Counted from the first letter of the stretch, positions 25,400-34,691 are shown. The stretch: DNA of 64,000 bases from Hyunsoonleella aestuarii (GCF_006148925.1 NZ_VAWB01000001.1:1392001-1456000), one strand, 5' to 3'. Translations and numbers: made by a program. Notes: generated by a model not told the origin, from the letters alone.

Positions 25400-28006
25400 T
25401 TAAAATTGTTGTCCAATAATAAAGTGAGTCTCCCATCCATTTTTAACAGTTTGTCCAGGTAATGGGTCGAATCCATGACCAAAATCAATACCTAATAATC
25501 CAAAGGCTGGCATAAATATTCTTACGCCTACACCGGCAGATCGATTAATATTAAATGGGTTATAATCTCTAAAACTATTATAAGAAGCACCACCTTCAAT
25601 AAAGGTTAATGCAAAAATCTTTGCAGAAGCAGCTAGGGTAATAGGGTATCGCAGTTCCAGAGAGAACTTGTTGTAAATAGTACCACCATCTTGATCAGAT
25701 AAGGATTGGTTAGGATAACCCCTAAGCGCAATAACTTCTCTACCATCTAATGCAAAATTCCCTAAACCATCACCACCTAGATAAAAACGTTCAAAAGGAA
25801 TGACACCTCTATCATTGTTATAAGCCCCTAGGAAGCCAAATTCTATACTTGGCTTAAGAACTAATTTACTATTGCTAAATACTTGGGTATACCAATCCCC
25901 TTTAAAGTTAACTTTATAAAATTCTAACCATTTATAACGCTCTTGGTCAATTTCACTAATCCTAGTTGATGCTGCTGTACGAACTGCATCAGAGTTATTA
26001 GCATCGCTCAATACTTCACTTAGCCCTTCACGTTCCAATTTTAAAGCAGTATAATCAACATCGCTAAACAATGAATAAGGTACTGACACTTTCGCGGTAA
26101 TTCCAAAATTTGAACCGGCAGTAGGGTAGATAGGGTCGACGCTAGTATTATTACGGCTGAGACCAACGGTATAGGATAAATTGTTAGAACTACCATCGCC
26201 AAATGTAAATAGACCAGTATTGTAATTTTTTAAGTCGTAGTGCTGGTATCCAATAGCTTGAGACAATGTAAAGTAATCATCTGGAACCGAAAGGCGTTTA
26301 GCTAAACCTATTGATAATCCTGTGATATTAAATCGTCTAGACTTATCCGCATCTCTTGTTATAGGGTTAAATAAGAATTGTTTAGTATGAGATAATGATG
26401 TTGAAAACTGAACAGGACGTTTACCACCTAACCATGGTTCAGAGAAAGAAAAACTATATGTCTGGAAAAAACGACTCGCCTGAAGACGTAATGCTAATTT
26501 CTGACCATCACCCATTGGGATTGGTTTATAGGCTTCTTTTTTAAAGATATCTTTTATAGAAAAGTTGTTAAACGATAATCCAAGTGTTCCAATAAATCCG
26601 CCACCACCGTAACCACCTTGTAATTCGATTTGACTAGAACCTGTTTCCTTAACAACATAATCGATGTCAACCGTTCCCTCATTAGGATTCGGGTTTTTAA
26701 TATCTGGTGTTAATTCTTGAGCATCAAAAAAACCTAACTGTCCAAGCTCTCTAATAGTTCTTACAACATTAGCCTTACTGTATAATTGTCCTGGACGAGT
26801 TCTAATTTCCCTATAAATAACGTGGTCATTTGTTTTGTCGTTTCCTGAAACACTTACATTATTAAAATATGCTGGCTTTCCTTCAACAATTCGAACTTCC
26901 ATATCAATAACATTGTCTTTGGCACTTACTTCTACAGGATTAATGGTGGAAAACAAATAACCATTGTTTTGATATAGGTTTGTTATATCTAGAGCGTCTG
27001 GTTTAGAAGGGTCAGCAATCCTTTTTTCAAGTAAAACACCGTTATAAGTATCTCCTTTTCTAATACGCAACATTCTAGTTAATTGGTCATTGGTATAAAC
27101 CGTGTTACCAATAAAAGTTATATCTCCAAATTTATACTGCTCACCTTCGATTACATCTATTTGAAGTGATATAGTTTTATCATTATTAACTATAACGCTA
27201 TCTGACAGTATTCTAGCATCGCGATAACCATTTTCTTTATAAGCATCTATAATGTGACCTAAATCGGCTTGATATGCCGAATCAATAAATTTTGATCGTT
27301 TTAAAATGCGAAGACGGTTAATTTTTTTGGTGCTTTTCATAGCCTTTCGAAGCTTTTTGCTTTTTAAAACTTCGTTGCCATTAAATACAATATTTTTAAT
27401 TTTTACTTTTTCACCTTTGTCTATATTTACTACCATATTTACTCTAGCTGTTTGAACAGAGTCTTTAACATCAATGGTATTTATATAAACTTTAGAGTTT
27501 AAAAAACCTTGTTTTTTATATTTAGTTTCAAGGAAGTTCTTTGTGGTTGTAATAAGGTTTTCAGTTACTTTAACACCCTTTTTTAGCTTATTATCATTAA
27601 TAATGCCTTCAACTTTAGATTTTTTAACACCATTAATTTTTAGGTCATTAAGCTGAGGTAAATCAGAAAGTCGAATTTCTAAGTAAGCTGTATTGCCTTC
27701 AATTTTACTTATGTATAACTCTATATCGCTAAATAGTTTCGAATTCCAGAGTTTTTTAATAGCGGTACTAATATCTTCACCTGGAATGGTTATTTCTTTT
27801 CCTTTTCTTAAGCCAGAATAAGTTACAATGGTTTGATCACTAAAACTAGTATTTCCAGAAACCGAAATACCTCCTAGAGTATATTTTTTACCGTCATCAT
27901 AAGAAATGTCTTGAGCTTGTAAACTCAAACTAAAGATTATAAATAGTAGCGCTAAACAATTTTTTATGTAAGTAGAAGAAGCTATAATTTTAGCTAAGTT
28001 GTTCAC
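25400..28006 (-). CDS. bamA: Outer-membrane protein assembly factor BamA
   Basis: BamA folds and inserts beta-barrel proteins into the outer membrane. From a GTG at 28006 the protein has 868 residues: a signal peptide (LALLFIIFSLSLQAQ), five POTRA domains (about 40-440; segments such as LGGISVSGNTSF, VKIKNIVFNGNE, YKFGDITFIGNT) and a C-terminal barrel ending FIIGQQF. The frame is open to an ATG at 28114, but that start would overlap uppS by 125 nt and precede the signal peptide with an unlikely stretch; GTG overlaps uppS by 17 nt. The start remains the uncertain part. Confidence 0.95.
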   Translation of the reverse strand: MNNLAKIIASSTYIKNCLALLFIIFSLSLQAQDISYDDGKKYTLGGISVSGNTSFSDQTIVTYSGLRKGKEITIPGEDISTAIKKLWNSKLFSDIELYISKIEGNTAYLEIRLSDLPQLNDLKINGVKKSKVEGIINDNKLKKGVKVTENLITTTKNFLETKYKKQGFLNSKVYINTIDVKDSVQTARVNMVVNIDKGEKVKIKNIVFNGNEVLKSKKLRKAMKSTKKINRLRILKRSKFIDSAYQADLGHIIDAYKENGYRDARILSDSVIVNNDKTISLQIDVIEGEQYKFGDITFIGNTVYTNDQLTRMLRIRKGDTYNGVLLEKRIADPSKPDALDITNLYQNNGYLFSTINPVEVSAKDNVIDMEVRIVEGKPAYFNNVSVSGNDKTNDHVIYREIRTRPGQLYSKANVVRTIRELGQLGFFDAQELTPDIKNPNPNEGTVDIDYVVKETGSSQIELQGGYGGGGFIGTLGLSFNNFSIKDIFKKEAYKPIPMGDGQKLALRLQASRFFQTYSFSFSEPWLGGKRPVQFSTSLSHTKQFLFNPITRDADKSRRFNITGLSIGLAKRLSVPDDYFTLSQAIGYQHYDLKNYNTGLFTFGDGSSNNLSYTVGLSRNNTSVDPIYPTAGSNFGITAKVSVPYSLFSDVDYTALKLEREGLSEVLSDANNSDAVRTAASTRISEIDQERYKWLEFYKVNFKGDWYTQVFSNSKLVLKPSIEFGFLGAYNNDRGVIPFERFYLGGDGLGNFALDGREVIALRGYPNQSLSDQDGGTIYNKFSLELRYPITLAASAKIFALTFIEGGASYNSFRDYNPFNINRSAGVGVRIFMPAFGLLGIDFGHGFDPLPGQTVKNGWETHFIIGQQF

Positions 28007-28730
28007 TTGTTTTCCCAAATCGTCGTTCTCTTTTTTGATATTCAATAATAGCTTCATACAAATGTTGCTTTGTAAAATCTGGCCAAAGCGTGCTGGTGAA
28101 ATATAATTCTGCATAAGCTATTTGCCAGAGCAAAAAATTGCTTATACGCTTTTCACCACTTGTTCTAATAAGCAAATCTACATCTGGTAAATTTCGCGTG
28201 TAAAGATGCTCATTTATAATCGATTCATCAATTTTTTCGGGCGAAATTATATTATTTTTAACTTTAATGCTAATTTCTTTAACAGTGTTTAGCAATTCCT
28301 CTCTAGAACCATAACTTAAAGCTAGTGTTAAGGTCATTCTTTTGTTATGTTTTGTAGCATCAATAACATCGAAAAGCTCTTTGTAAACCTTTTTAGGAAG
28401 GGTTTGTAAATTACCTATAGCTGAGAGTTTTATGTTATTATCTTGCATGGTTTTAATTTCTTTTTTTAGTGAAGAAATTAAAAGCTTCATAAGTGTTTGT
28501 ACTTCTAATTTTGGTCTATTCCAGTTTTCGGTTGAAAAGGCATATAATGTTAGATGCTCAACACCTAGTTCTGCAGAGGCTTCAACCACATTTTTAACAG
28601 ATTTTGTGCCATTTTCATGCCCAAAAGTACGGAGCATACCTTTTTGTTTAGCCCATCTACCATTACCATCCATAATAATGGCAAGGTGTTTTGGTAGTTT
28701 TTTAGCTTGTATGTCTTTTAAAATATCCAT
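27990..28730 (-). CDS. uppS: Isoprenyl transferase (undecaprenyl diphosphate synthase)
   Basis: It builds the C55 lipid carrier for peptidoglycan and surface glycans by cis-condensation of isopentenyl diphosphate. The 246 residues have the catalytic MDGNGRWA (Asp21), YAFSTENWNRP and RTSGEKRISNFLLWQ motifs. It lies 1 nt behind porG and overlaps bamA, so the three are translated together. Confidence 0.96.
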   Translation of the reverse strand: MDILKDIQAKKLPKHLAIIMDGNGRWAKQKGMLRTFGHENGTKSVKNVVEASAELGVEHLTLYAFSTENWNRPKLEVQTLMKLLISSLKKEIKTMQDNNIKLSAIGNLQTLPKKVYKELFDVIDATKHNKRMTLTLALSYGSREELLNTVKEISIKVKNNIISPEKIDESIINEHLYTRNLPDVDLLIRTSGEKRISNFLLWQIAYAELYFTSTLWPDFTKQHLYEAIIEYQKRERRFGKTSEQLS

Positions 28731-28731
28731 A

Positions 28732-29424
28732 TTAATAGCTTGCAGCGCAATAGCAAGGATTTAGTCCAAAGGTATAAGTTAAAGTTATTCCAGAGAACAC
28801 GTACCAATCGTTATTATTTATATTTCCAAACCGGTATTGCTGTCTAAATTCAGCATCTGGAATACTTCCATCTAATTCATCTGAAAAAGTATATCTAGCC
28901 CCAACCTCGAAGCTAAGAATAAAATTGTCCAAGAATGTAGTTTTAAAACCTAATGCCATTGGGATTCCATAAGCCCAACTTGAAGAATCTTCGGAAGTTA
29001 ACACACCATTGTTAAAATAAAAGTTGTCGTGGTGAGCAACACTTATGCCTGTAAAAAGATACGGCGTTCCCAATTTTTTGCCAGTATGTAAATCAAAATC
29101 AAAAAAGGTGAATTCCATTCCTGCTGCAATTTCTATAATCTGATTCGAAAAACTATAACCTCTTTGAATTCGCCTTGGATCGTCCGAATTGTTGTCAACT
29201 CCTTCTAATTCTGAAAAAATTAATGAGAACCTGTAAGAATGTCTTGGACTTCTGTTCCACTTATAAACCCCACCTATAGCTAATTGGTTTGGTGAGATAT
29301 AATCTGTAGCACCAACATCTCCAATAAAATTGCTGCCACCAATAAATAGCCCCACTTCATTTATTTGAGAGTGGCCTAAAGAAAAGCTTAAAACACTAAA
29401 TATCAATACAGTTAAATGCCTCAT
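28732..29424 (-). CDS. porG: Type IX secretion system protein PorG (DUF6089-like)
   Basis: A 230-residue outer-membrane beta-barrel with a signal peptide (about 1-19, SLGHSQ) and the N-terminal EVGLFIGGSNFIGDVGATDYI typical of this family. In Porphyromonas the PorG gene (PG0189) is followed by uppS, the Omp85 gene and two ompH genes; the same order occurs here, which supports the call. PorG associates with the PorK/PorN ring. The protein ends in a Cys-containing CYCAASY. The name rests on synteny and fold; the family has unnamed relatives. Confidence 0.8.
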   Translation of the reverse strand: MRHLTVLIFSVLSFSLGHSQINEVGLFIGGSNFIGDVGATDYISPNQLAIGGVYKWNRSPRHSYRFSLIFSELEGVDNNSDDPRRIQRGYSFSNQIIEIAAGMEFTFFDFDLHTGKKLGTPYLFTGISVAHHDNFYFNNGVLTSEDSSSWAYGIPMALGFKTTFLDNFILSFEVGARYTFSDELDGSIPDAEFRQQYRFGNINNNDWYVFSGITLTYTFGLNPCYCAASY

Positions 29425-29441
29425 AAATGTTCAAAAGTTTG

Positions 29442-29449
29442 CAAATATA
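29442..29449 (-). promoter_or_regulatory. Putative -7 box of porG-uppS-bamA (TATATTTG)
   Basis: An exact TAnnTTTG followed by CA on the minus strand, 18 nt before the porG ATG. Confidence 0.45.
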
Positions 29450-29523
29450 ATAAATAAGATTAGCTATGTATAATTTGAGCTAAATAGTATTAGTGTTAAA
29501 CTGTAATTCTATTAAATTATTGC

Positions 29524-30408
29524 CTAATTCCGCTTGTCTTCGCCCCAAAGCAGCTTTTTCCGAAGTGTTCTTAAAAAGCTCTCATTTAAAAGATCAATCA
29601 TTTTAATTTTGAATGGCGCTTTTTTAATCTTAATGAGTGTGCCATTATCTAAAGTGGCGATTCTAGAATCTAAAGACACTAAATGGTTTTCCTCACGACC
29701 ATCAACTCTTAAATGGATTTCGGTTGAGTCTGGAATAACTAAAGGGCGCGCACTTAAATTATGAGGAGCAATGGGTGTTAATACAAAACTATTTGTTCCT
29801 GGAGTAATTACAGGACCACCACAACTTAATGAGTAGCCTGTGGAGCCAGTAGCGGTAGAGACAATTAAGCCATCACTCCAATAGGAGGTCAAGTATTCAC
29901 CATCTAGATGGGTCTCAACAGTAATCATAGAGGTGGTGTTTTTTCTGCTTACGGCTATTTCATTTAATGCAAAATTAAGTGAAGTGATATCTTCATTTTC
30001 TGGAGTTGTTTCAATTGATAATAGACTCCGTTCAGAAATTTTATAGTTGCCATCTATTATATCTTGAATGGCTCTTTCTATTAAATCGACTTGAACCGTA
30101 GCTAAAAACCCTAATCTGCCAGTGTTAATGCCAATAATAGGAATACCTAAATCTTTAACAAAGGTTATTGCTCTTAAAATAGTTCCATCACCACCAACAC
30201 TTACAAGTAAGTCAAAAGAAGAGTCTAAAATATCGAATGTTTTAAAAGCGGCATAATCATCTAAATTTGACATTTGTGCCTTTATTAAATCGTAAAAATG
30301 AGTTTCGATATAAGCATCAACATCTTTTTTAACCAAGGAGTTAAAGAGTGTTATTACCGAGGATGATGTAGCTTTATTGTAAAAACGACCGAAAACAGCG
30401 ACCTTCAT
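29524..30408 (-). CDS. nadK: NAD kinase
   Basis: It phosphorylates NAD to NADP with ATP. The 294 residues show GGDGT (72-76) with the catalytic Asp, the NTGRLGFLA motif, LNEIAVSR (NE motif) and the glycine-rich ATGSTGYSLSCGGP. Full length. It lies 3 nt behind the CBS protein gene and is probably cotranscribed with it. Confidence 0.96.
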   Translation of the reverse strand: MKVAVFGRFYNKATSSSVITLFNSLVKKDVDAYIETHFYDLIKAQMSNLDDYAAFKTFDILDSSFDLLVSVGGDGTILRAITFVKDLGIPIIGINTGRLGFLATVQVDLIERAIQDIIDGNYKISERSLLSIETTPENEDITSLNFALNEIAVSRKNTTSMITVETHLDGEYLTSYWSDGLIVSTATGSTGYSLSCGGPVITPGTNSFVLTPIAPHNLSARPLVIPDSTEIHLRVDGREENHLVSLDSRIATLDNGTLIKIKKAPFKIKMIDLLNESFLRTLRKKLLWGEDKRN

Positions 30409-30411
30409 GGT

Positions 30412-31071
30412 TTACATATTTAAATATTTATTCAAATAATCAGATCGCTCTTTTAGGCTTTGATTATAACTATCATCTTCATGTCCAGAAACAATATTAT
30501 AACTGTAGCGCCTAAATGTTTGAATAATTTCATTCAAAGATGCATTGCCAATTTTAAGTGTTACTTGAACCACGTCGTTTTTCATTTTTGAAACAAAAGC
30601 ACCGAGAAGTTTTCCATTGTTAGATTCTACAATCTGACTAATCTCACTAAAGGAATAATCATTAATACCTTTTTCAATAACTAAAATTCCACCTGGATCT
30701 ATAAAGAAAGGGGACTCGCCAAATAAACTTATTACGTCATTCAGTTCGTAATATCCCAAATATTTATTGTTTTCATCTAAAACGGGCATTATGTTACTTG
30801 AATTTCTTGCAAAGGCTTCTAATACATCTAGCCAAAGCGTGGTGCGCTTCACATGAAAATTTTCGAGGGCATGAGCATAATCGATTATAGGTTTTTGTCC
30901 TTCAAAGCAGTGCACATCGGTTTCAAATAAACTTCCAATAAACTCATTATTGTCATTCTTTATGGGAATATGAGAATACGTTAACTGATTAAATAGCAAC
31001 TGTAAGTCGCTTACCTTATTGTTATCATTAATAGGTTTTACATCGTTTATTATTAAATCTGAAAGCTTCAC
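30412..31071 (-). CDS. CBS-domain protein
   Basis: A 219-residue protein with two CBS domains in the first 130 residues (VSDLQLLFNQLTYSHIPIKN; VLEAFARNSSNIMPVLDENN) and an ACT-like C-terminal part (EISQIVESNNGKLLGAFVS). CBS pairs bind adenosine nucleotides, so it may sense energy state. Its link to nadK, 3 nt downstream, is conserved in flavobacteria to my knowledge. The start codon is GTG (31069-31071). It is divergent from pdxJ. Confidence 0.88.
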   Translation of the reverse strand: MKLSDLIINDVKPINDNNKVSDLQLLFNQLTYSHIPIKNDNNEFIGSLFETDVHCFEGQKPIIDYAHALENFHVKRTTLWLDVLEAFARNSSNIMPVLDENNKYLGYYELNDVISLFGESPFFIDPGGILVIEKGINDYSFSEISQIVESNNGKLLGAFVSKMKNDVVQVTLKIGNASLNEIIQTFRRYSYNIVSGHEDDSYNQSLKERSDYLNKYLNM

Positions 31072-31144
31072 TTAATAGTTTTATGCGCGTTTTATCCGAA
31101 TGCAAATTAATTAAAAAAATGACACTTAAGGCTGTTCTACTTTG

Positions 31145-31152
31145 TATTTTTG
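31145..31152 (+). promoter_or_regulatory. Putative -7 box of pdxJ (TATTTTTG)
   Basis: Exact TAnnTTTG 17 nt before the pdxJ ATG. The -33 region is not conserved. Confidence 0.42.
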
Positions 31153-31169
31153 TTCTTCAAAATATATAA

Positions 31170-31883
31170 ATGACTAAGCTAAGTGTAAATATTAATAAAA
31201 TTGCCACTCTTAGAAACTCAAGGGGTGGCGATGTTCCTAATGTGGTTGAATTTGCAAAAGATGTTCAGCGTTTTGGAGCAGAAGGTGTAACCATTCATCC
31301 ACGGCCAGACGAACGACATATTCGCTACCAAGATACTCGCGATTTAAAATCAGAGGTTTATACAGAATATAATATCGAAGGAAACCCGATTGAGTCCTTT
31401 GTTAATCTAGTTCTTGAAGTTAAACCTACTCAGGTTACTTTAGTGCCAGATGCGGTTGATGCCATAACGAGTAATGCTGGTTGGGATACCATTAAGCATA
31501 AAGACTTATTGGTTGATGTTATTAAAGAGTTTAAAAAGAACGGTATTAGAACTTCAATTTTTGTGGATCCAGTTCTAAAACAAATTGAAGGAGCAAAAGA
31601 AACAGGAACCGATAGAATTGAATTATATACTGAAGCATTTGCACATCAGTATAGTCTGGGAAATAAAAATGCTGTTACACCTTACAAGGAAAGTGCAGAA
31701 TTAGCCAATAAACTAGATTTAGGTATTAATGCTGGTCATGATTTATCTTTAGATAATATTAAATTTTTTAAAGATAATATTCCTAATTTATTGGAGGTTT
31801 CCATTGGTCATGCACTAATTTCTGAAAGTTTATATCTTGGAGTAGAAAATGTAATACAAATGTATTTGCGCAAACTAGCATAA
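31170..31883 (+). CDS. pdxJ: Pyridoxine 5'-phosphate synthase
   Basis: It condenses 1-deoxyxylulose 5-phosphate with 3-amino-2-oxopropyl phosphate in vitamin B6 synthesis. The 237-residue TIM barrel begins LSVNINKIATLRNSRGG, and has TIHPRPDERHI, ELYTEAFA, and LGINAGHDLSLDN, the phosphate and catalytic segments of the family. Its stop overlaps the ATG of the hydrolase by 1 nt (TAATG). Confidence 0.96.
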   Translation: MTKLSVNINKIATLRNSRGGDVPNVVEFAKDVQRFGAEGVTIHPRPDERHIRYQDTRDLKSEVYTEYNIEGNPIESFVNLVLEVKPTQVTLVPDAVDAITSNAGWDTIKHKDLLVDVIKEFKKNGIRTSIFVDPVLKQIEGAKETGTDRIELYTEAFAHQYSLGNKNAVTPYKESAELANKLDLGINAGHDLSLDNIKFFKDNIPNLLEVSIGHALISESLYLGVENVIQMYLRKLA

Positions 31884-32647
31884 TGGGATTACATTCAAAT
31901 ATTATAGGAGAAGGTCGGCCTTTTGTTATTCTTCATGGGTTTTTAGGCATGAGCGATAACTGGAAAACGCTTGGAGGTCAATTCAGTGAACAAGGTTTTC
32001 AGGTTCATTTGGTAGATCAACGAAATCATGGGCGAAGTTTTCATGATGATGTGTTTAATTACGAAGTTCTTGCGGAAGATTTAAAAGCATATTGCAAATA
32101 TCATAATTTAGAGGACATCATATTGCTGGGTCATTCTATGGGAGGTAAAACCGCCATGTTGTTTGCAACGTTATATCCAGAATTGGTTTCAAAATTATTA
32201 GTTGCCGATATTTCCCCGCGATTTTATCCGATTCATCATGATGCTATTTTAAATGGTTTGAGTGCATTAAATTTTGATGAAGTTAAAAGTAGAGGTCAAG
32301 CAGATAAGGTTTTAAGTGATTATGTCCCTGATTTTGGAACAAGACAGTTTTTATTGAAAAACCTGTATTGGATTGAGAAAGGAAAATTGGCATTACGTAT
32401 AAATCTTGAAATTTTAAAAAATGAAGTTGGTGAGATTGGAGAGCCATTACCATCCTATGCAAGATTTGAAAAAGACACCTTGTTTTTACGTGGTGACCGA
32501 TCGGAATATATTGGAATTGAAGATGAACGATTAATTGCTAACCACTTTCCAATAGCTGAAATTGTAACAATTTCTGATGCTGGGCATTGGTTGCATGCAG
32601 AGAACCCGAAAGCGTTTTATGAAGCTGTAATAAGATTTATCGAATAA
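31883..32647 (+). CDS. Alpha/beta hydrolase (YbfF-like esterase)
   Basis: A 254-residue cytosolic hydrolase with HGFLG (18-22), DQRNHGRS (45-52), nucleophile Ser85 in GHSMGG, the acid in LRGDRSEYI near 213 and His235 in DAGHWLHAENP. The DxRNHGRS motif is typical of the YbfF/ABHD11 esterases of short acyl thioesters or esters. It is translationally coupled to pdxJ. Confidence 0.9.
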   Translation: MGLHSNIIGEGRPFVILHGFLGMSDNWKTLGGQFSEQGFQVHLVDQRNHGRSFHDDVFNYEVLAEDLKAYCKYHNLEDIILLGHSMGGKTAMLFATLYPELVSKLLVADISPRFYPIHHDAILNGLSALNFDEVKSRGQADKVLSDYVPDFGTRQFLLKNLYWIEKGKLALRINLEILKNEVGEIGEPLPSYARFEKDTLFLRGDRSEYIGIEDERLIANHFPIAEIVTISDAGHWLHAENPKAFYEAVIRFIE

Positions 32648-32678
32648 TATATTTTGTATATTTATTAAAATATTTTTC

Positions 32679-33026
32679 ATGAAATTAATACTTAAACTTT
32701 TACTAAACGCAGTTGCCGTTTTTATTTTAGCACATGTTTTATCTGGTGTTTTTGTCGATGGTTATGTTACTGCAATTATAGTAGCCGTTGTTTTATCGAT
32801 ATTAAACCTATTGGTAAAGCCGATATTAATAATTTTTACTTTACCAATAACTATCGTAACATTGGGCTTATTTTTATTGGTAATAAATGCATTAATAATA
32901 TTGTTGGCAGATAATTTAATTGATGGATTTTCGGTAAGTTCAATTTGGTGGGCAATACTTTTTAGTATCTTACTATCTATACTGCAATCAATACTTCACT
33001 CGCTTTTAAAAGAGGATAAAAAATAG
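32679..33026 (+). CDS. Phage-holin-family (Myco 4TM) integral membrane protein
   Basis: A 115-residue protein with four hydrophobic segments (ILKLLLNAVAVFILAHVLSG; TAIIVAVVLSILNLLVKPIL; TLPITIVTLGLFLLVINALI; SSIWWAILFSILLSILQSIL). It matches the widespread family named phage holin family 4, whose bacterial members are not lytic as far as known. Its role is unknown. It follows the pdxJ-hydrolase pair and could belong to that operon. Confidence 0.88.
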   Translation: MKLILKLLLNAVAVFILAHVLSGVFVDGYVTAIIVAVVLSILNLLVKPILIIFTLPITIVTLGLFLLVINALIILLADNLIDGFSVSSIWWAILFSILLSILQSILHSLLKEDKK

Positions 33027-33048
33027 CTTAAAAATCAGACAATTAAAC

Positions 33049-33080
33049 TTTGTTGGGATGCGAAAAATGTTATATTTTTG
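33049..33080 (+). promoter_or_regulatory. Promoter of tig with an inverted repeat
   Basis: TTTG (33049-33052), a 20-nt spacer and TATTTTTG (33073-33080) form a full Bacteroidota promoter; transcription would start near 33085. A perfect 9-bp inverted repeat TTGGGATGC (33053-33061) / GCATCCCAA (33080-33088) brackets the -7 box, so an operator role is possible. Confidence 0.6.
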
Positions 33081-33106
33081 CATCCCAATTTTAGTTGCAG
33101 GAAACT

Positions 33107-33127
33107 CTAAAAGATTTTGTCTTTTAG
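33107..33127 (+). promoter_or_regulatory. Hairpin in the tig leader
   Basis: CTAAAAGA and TCTTTTAG pair perfectly over 8 bp around a 5-nt loop, about 22 nt into the leader of about 138 nt. Function unknown; it could stabilise the mRNA or be a weak attenuator. Confidence 0.45.
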
Positions 33128-33139
33128 TTTCGATTGAAA

Positions 33140-33166
33140 TTGTCATTTCCGTGAAAATGGGAATCT
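33140..33166. repeat. Degenerate REP-like palindromic repeat, copy 1
   Basis: It resembles the scattered GTCATTCCCGCGAAGGCGGG-type intergenic palindrome of many bacteria, here decayed to GTCATTTCCGTGAAAATGGG followed by AATCT. A second copy lies at 46497-46522. Copy 1 lies inside the tig leader. Confidence 0.45.
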
Positions 33167-33222
33167 AAAAAATCAAGTTAAAACTTAAATTAAATACCTT
33201 TTTAAGGTTTAGATCATTAAAA

Positions 33223-34551
33223 ATGAATATTACAAGAGAAAACGTTGATGCATTAAATGCGGTTGTAAAAGTGGATATTGCTAAAGAAGATTATAGCGAT
33301 AAAGTTGAAAAAATCTTGTCAGATTATCGTAAAACAGCAAACATCCCAGGTTTTAGAAAAGGACATGTGCCAATGGGAATGGTAAAAAAGCAATATGGTA
33401 AAGCTGTATTGGTAGATGAGGTTAATAAACTATTACAAGAAGCCTTAAATAAATATTTAACTGAAGAGAAACTAGATGTTCTAGGTCAGCCATTGCCTAA
33501 GCCACAAGATGCTGTCGATTGGGATTCTGATGCTTTTTCATTTGAATTTGAATTGGGTTTAGCACCAGAATTTGAGGTAAACTTGAAGAGCAAAAAAGCG
33601 ATTACGCAATACAATATTGTAGCCGATGATAAAATGATTAATGAGCAGTTTGAGCGCATCCAAAAGCAATATGGGAAATTAATTTCTCAAGACACTGTTG
33701 AAAAAGATAGTGAGATTACTGGAACTTTTGAAAATGAAGAACGTGAGATAGATAACACAGTAACTTTAACTTTAGATAAGTTTAAAGGTAAATTGACTGC
33801 TAAGCAATTTATTGGAGCTAAAGTTGGTGATGTAATCGTTTTAAAAACAAAAGGCCTTTACAACGATGAGCATGAGTTAATGCATGCTTTAAAATTAGGA
33901 CATGACGATGTTCATGGGTTGGATATAGAAGTGTCATTCACTATTACTGAAATTAATGAAAGAGAATTAGCCGATTTAGATCAAGAATTATTTGATAAAC
34001 TTTTTGGTCCAAAAACAGTTACTTCTGTAACAGAGATGAAAGCAAAAATTAAAGAAGATGCCGAAAAACAATTTGTTCAACAGGCTGATCAAAAATTATT
34101 GAATGATGTTACCGAGTATTTAGTAGAAAATACTAAGTTCGATTTACCAGCAGAGTTTTTAACCAAATGGATGCAAACAGCTGGTGAAAAAGAAATGGAC
34201 GAAGTACAGGCTAAAGAAGAATACGAGAAGTCAGAAAAAAGCTTGCGTTATCAATTAATTGAAGGGAAATTAATAGAGGAAAATAACGTTCAAGTAACGA
34301 TGGACGATATAAAGAATCATGCGAGAGAAATGATTAAAGGACAAATGGCTCAGTTTGGCCAAATGAATCCTTCTGATAAAGAATTAGATGATATTGCTGC
34401 TCGTGTGTTATCTAATCAAGATGAAGCACGTCGTATTTCAGAACAATTAATAAGTCAAAAACTTTTAAATGTATATAAAGAAAAAGCGAATTTAAAGGTT
34501 AAAGAATTGAGTTACGAAAACTTTGTTAAAGAAGTTTACGGAGACAAATAA
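33223..34551 (+). CDS. tig: Trigger factor
   Basis: A ribosome-bound chaperone with peptidyl-prolyl isomerase activity. The 442 residues give the N-terminal ribosome-binding domain with IPGFRKGHVPMGMVKKQYG (about 42-60), a divergent central PPIase domain (about 150-245) and a helical C-terminal chaperone domain with many charged residues. The PPIase region is poorly conserved, usual in Bacteroidota. It is followed by a strong terminator and then clpP-clpX, so the three protein-quality genes are clustered but separate units. Confidence 0.95.
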   Translation: MNITRENVDALNAVVKVDIAKEDYSDKVEKILSDYRKTANIPGFRKGHVPMGMVKKQYGKAVLVDEVNKLLQEALNKYLTEEKLDVLGQPLPKPQDAVDWDSDAFSFEFELGLAPEFEVNLKSKKAITQYNIVADDKMINEQFERIQKQYGKLISQDTVEKDSEITGTFENEEREIDNTVTLTLDKFKGKLTAKQFIGAKVGDVIVLKTKGLYNDEHELMHALKLGHDDVHGLDIEVSFTITEINERELADLDQELFDKLFGPKTVTSVTEMKAKIKEDAEKQFVQQADQKLLNDVTEYLVENTKFDLPAEFLTKWMQTAGEKEMDEVQAKEEYEKSEKSLRYQLIEGKLIEENNVQVTMDDIKNHAREMIKGQMAQFGQMNPSDKELDDIAARVLSNQDEARRISEQLISQKLLNVYKEKANLKVKELSYENFVKEVYGDK

Positions 34552-34574
34552 TCAAATAATAATTCATTATATTT

Positions 34575-34609
34575 AAGCGCTTAAACGAATCCGTTTAAGC
34601 GCTTTTTTA
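34575..34609 (+). terminator. Terminator of tig
   Basis: A perfect 13-bp stem (AAGCGCTTAAACG / CGTTTAAGCGCTT) with loop AATC is followed by TTTTT. Confidence 0.9.
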
Positions 34610-34691
34610 TTCAATTATATTTTATAAAAAAGCCTCTATATATCTTGATGTAAGTCAAGTGTTTAAATCAAATAAATATTTTAAAACAATT

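Noticed and set aside
27990-28114. Long N-terminal extension of BamA from the ATG at 28114
   Set aside because: It would lie wholly inside uppS and place 36 non-hydrophobic residues before the signal peptide; the GTG at 28006 gives a normal exported protein.
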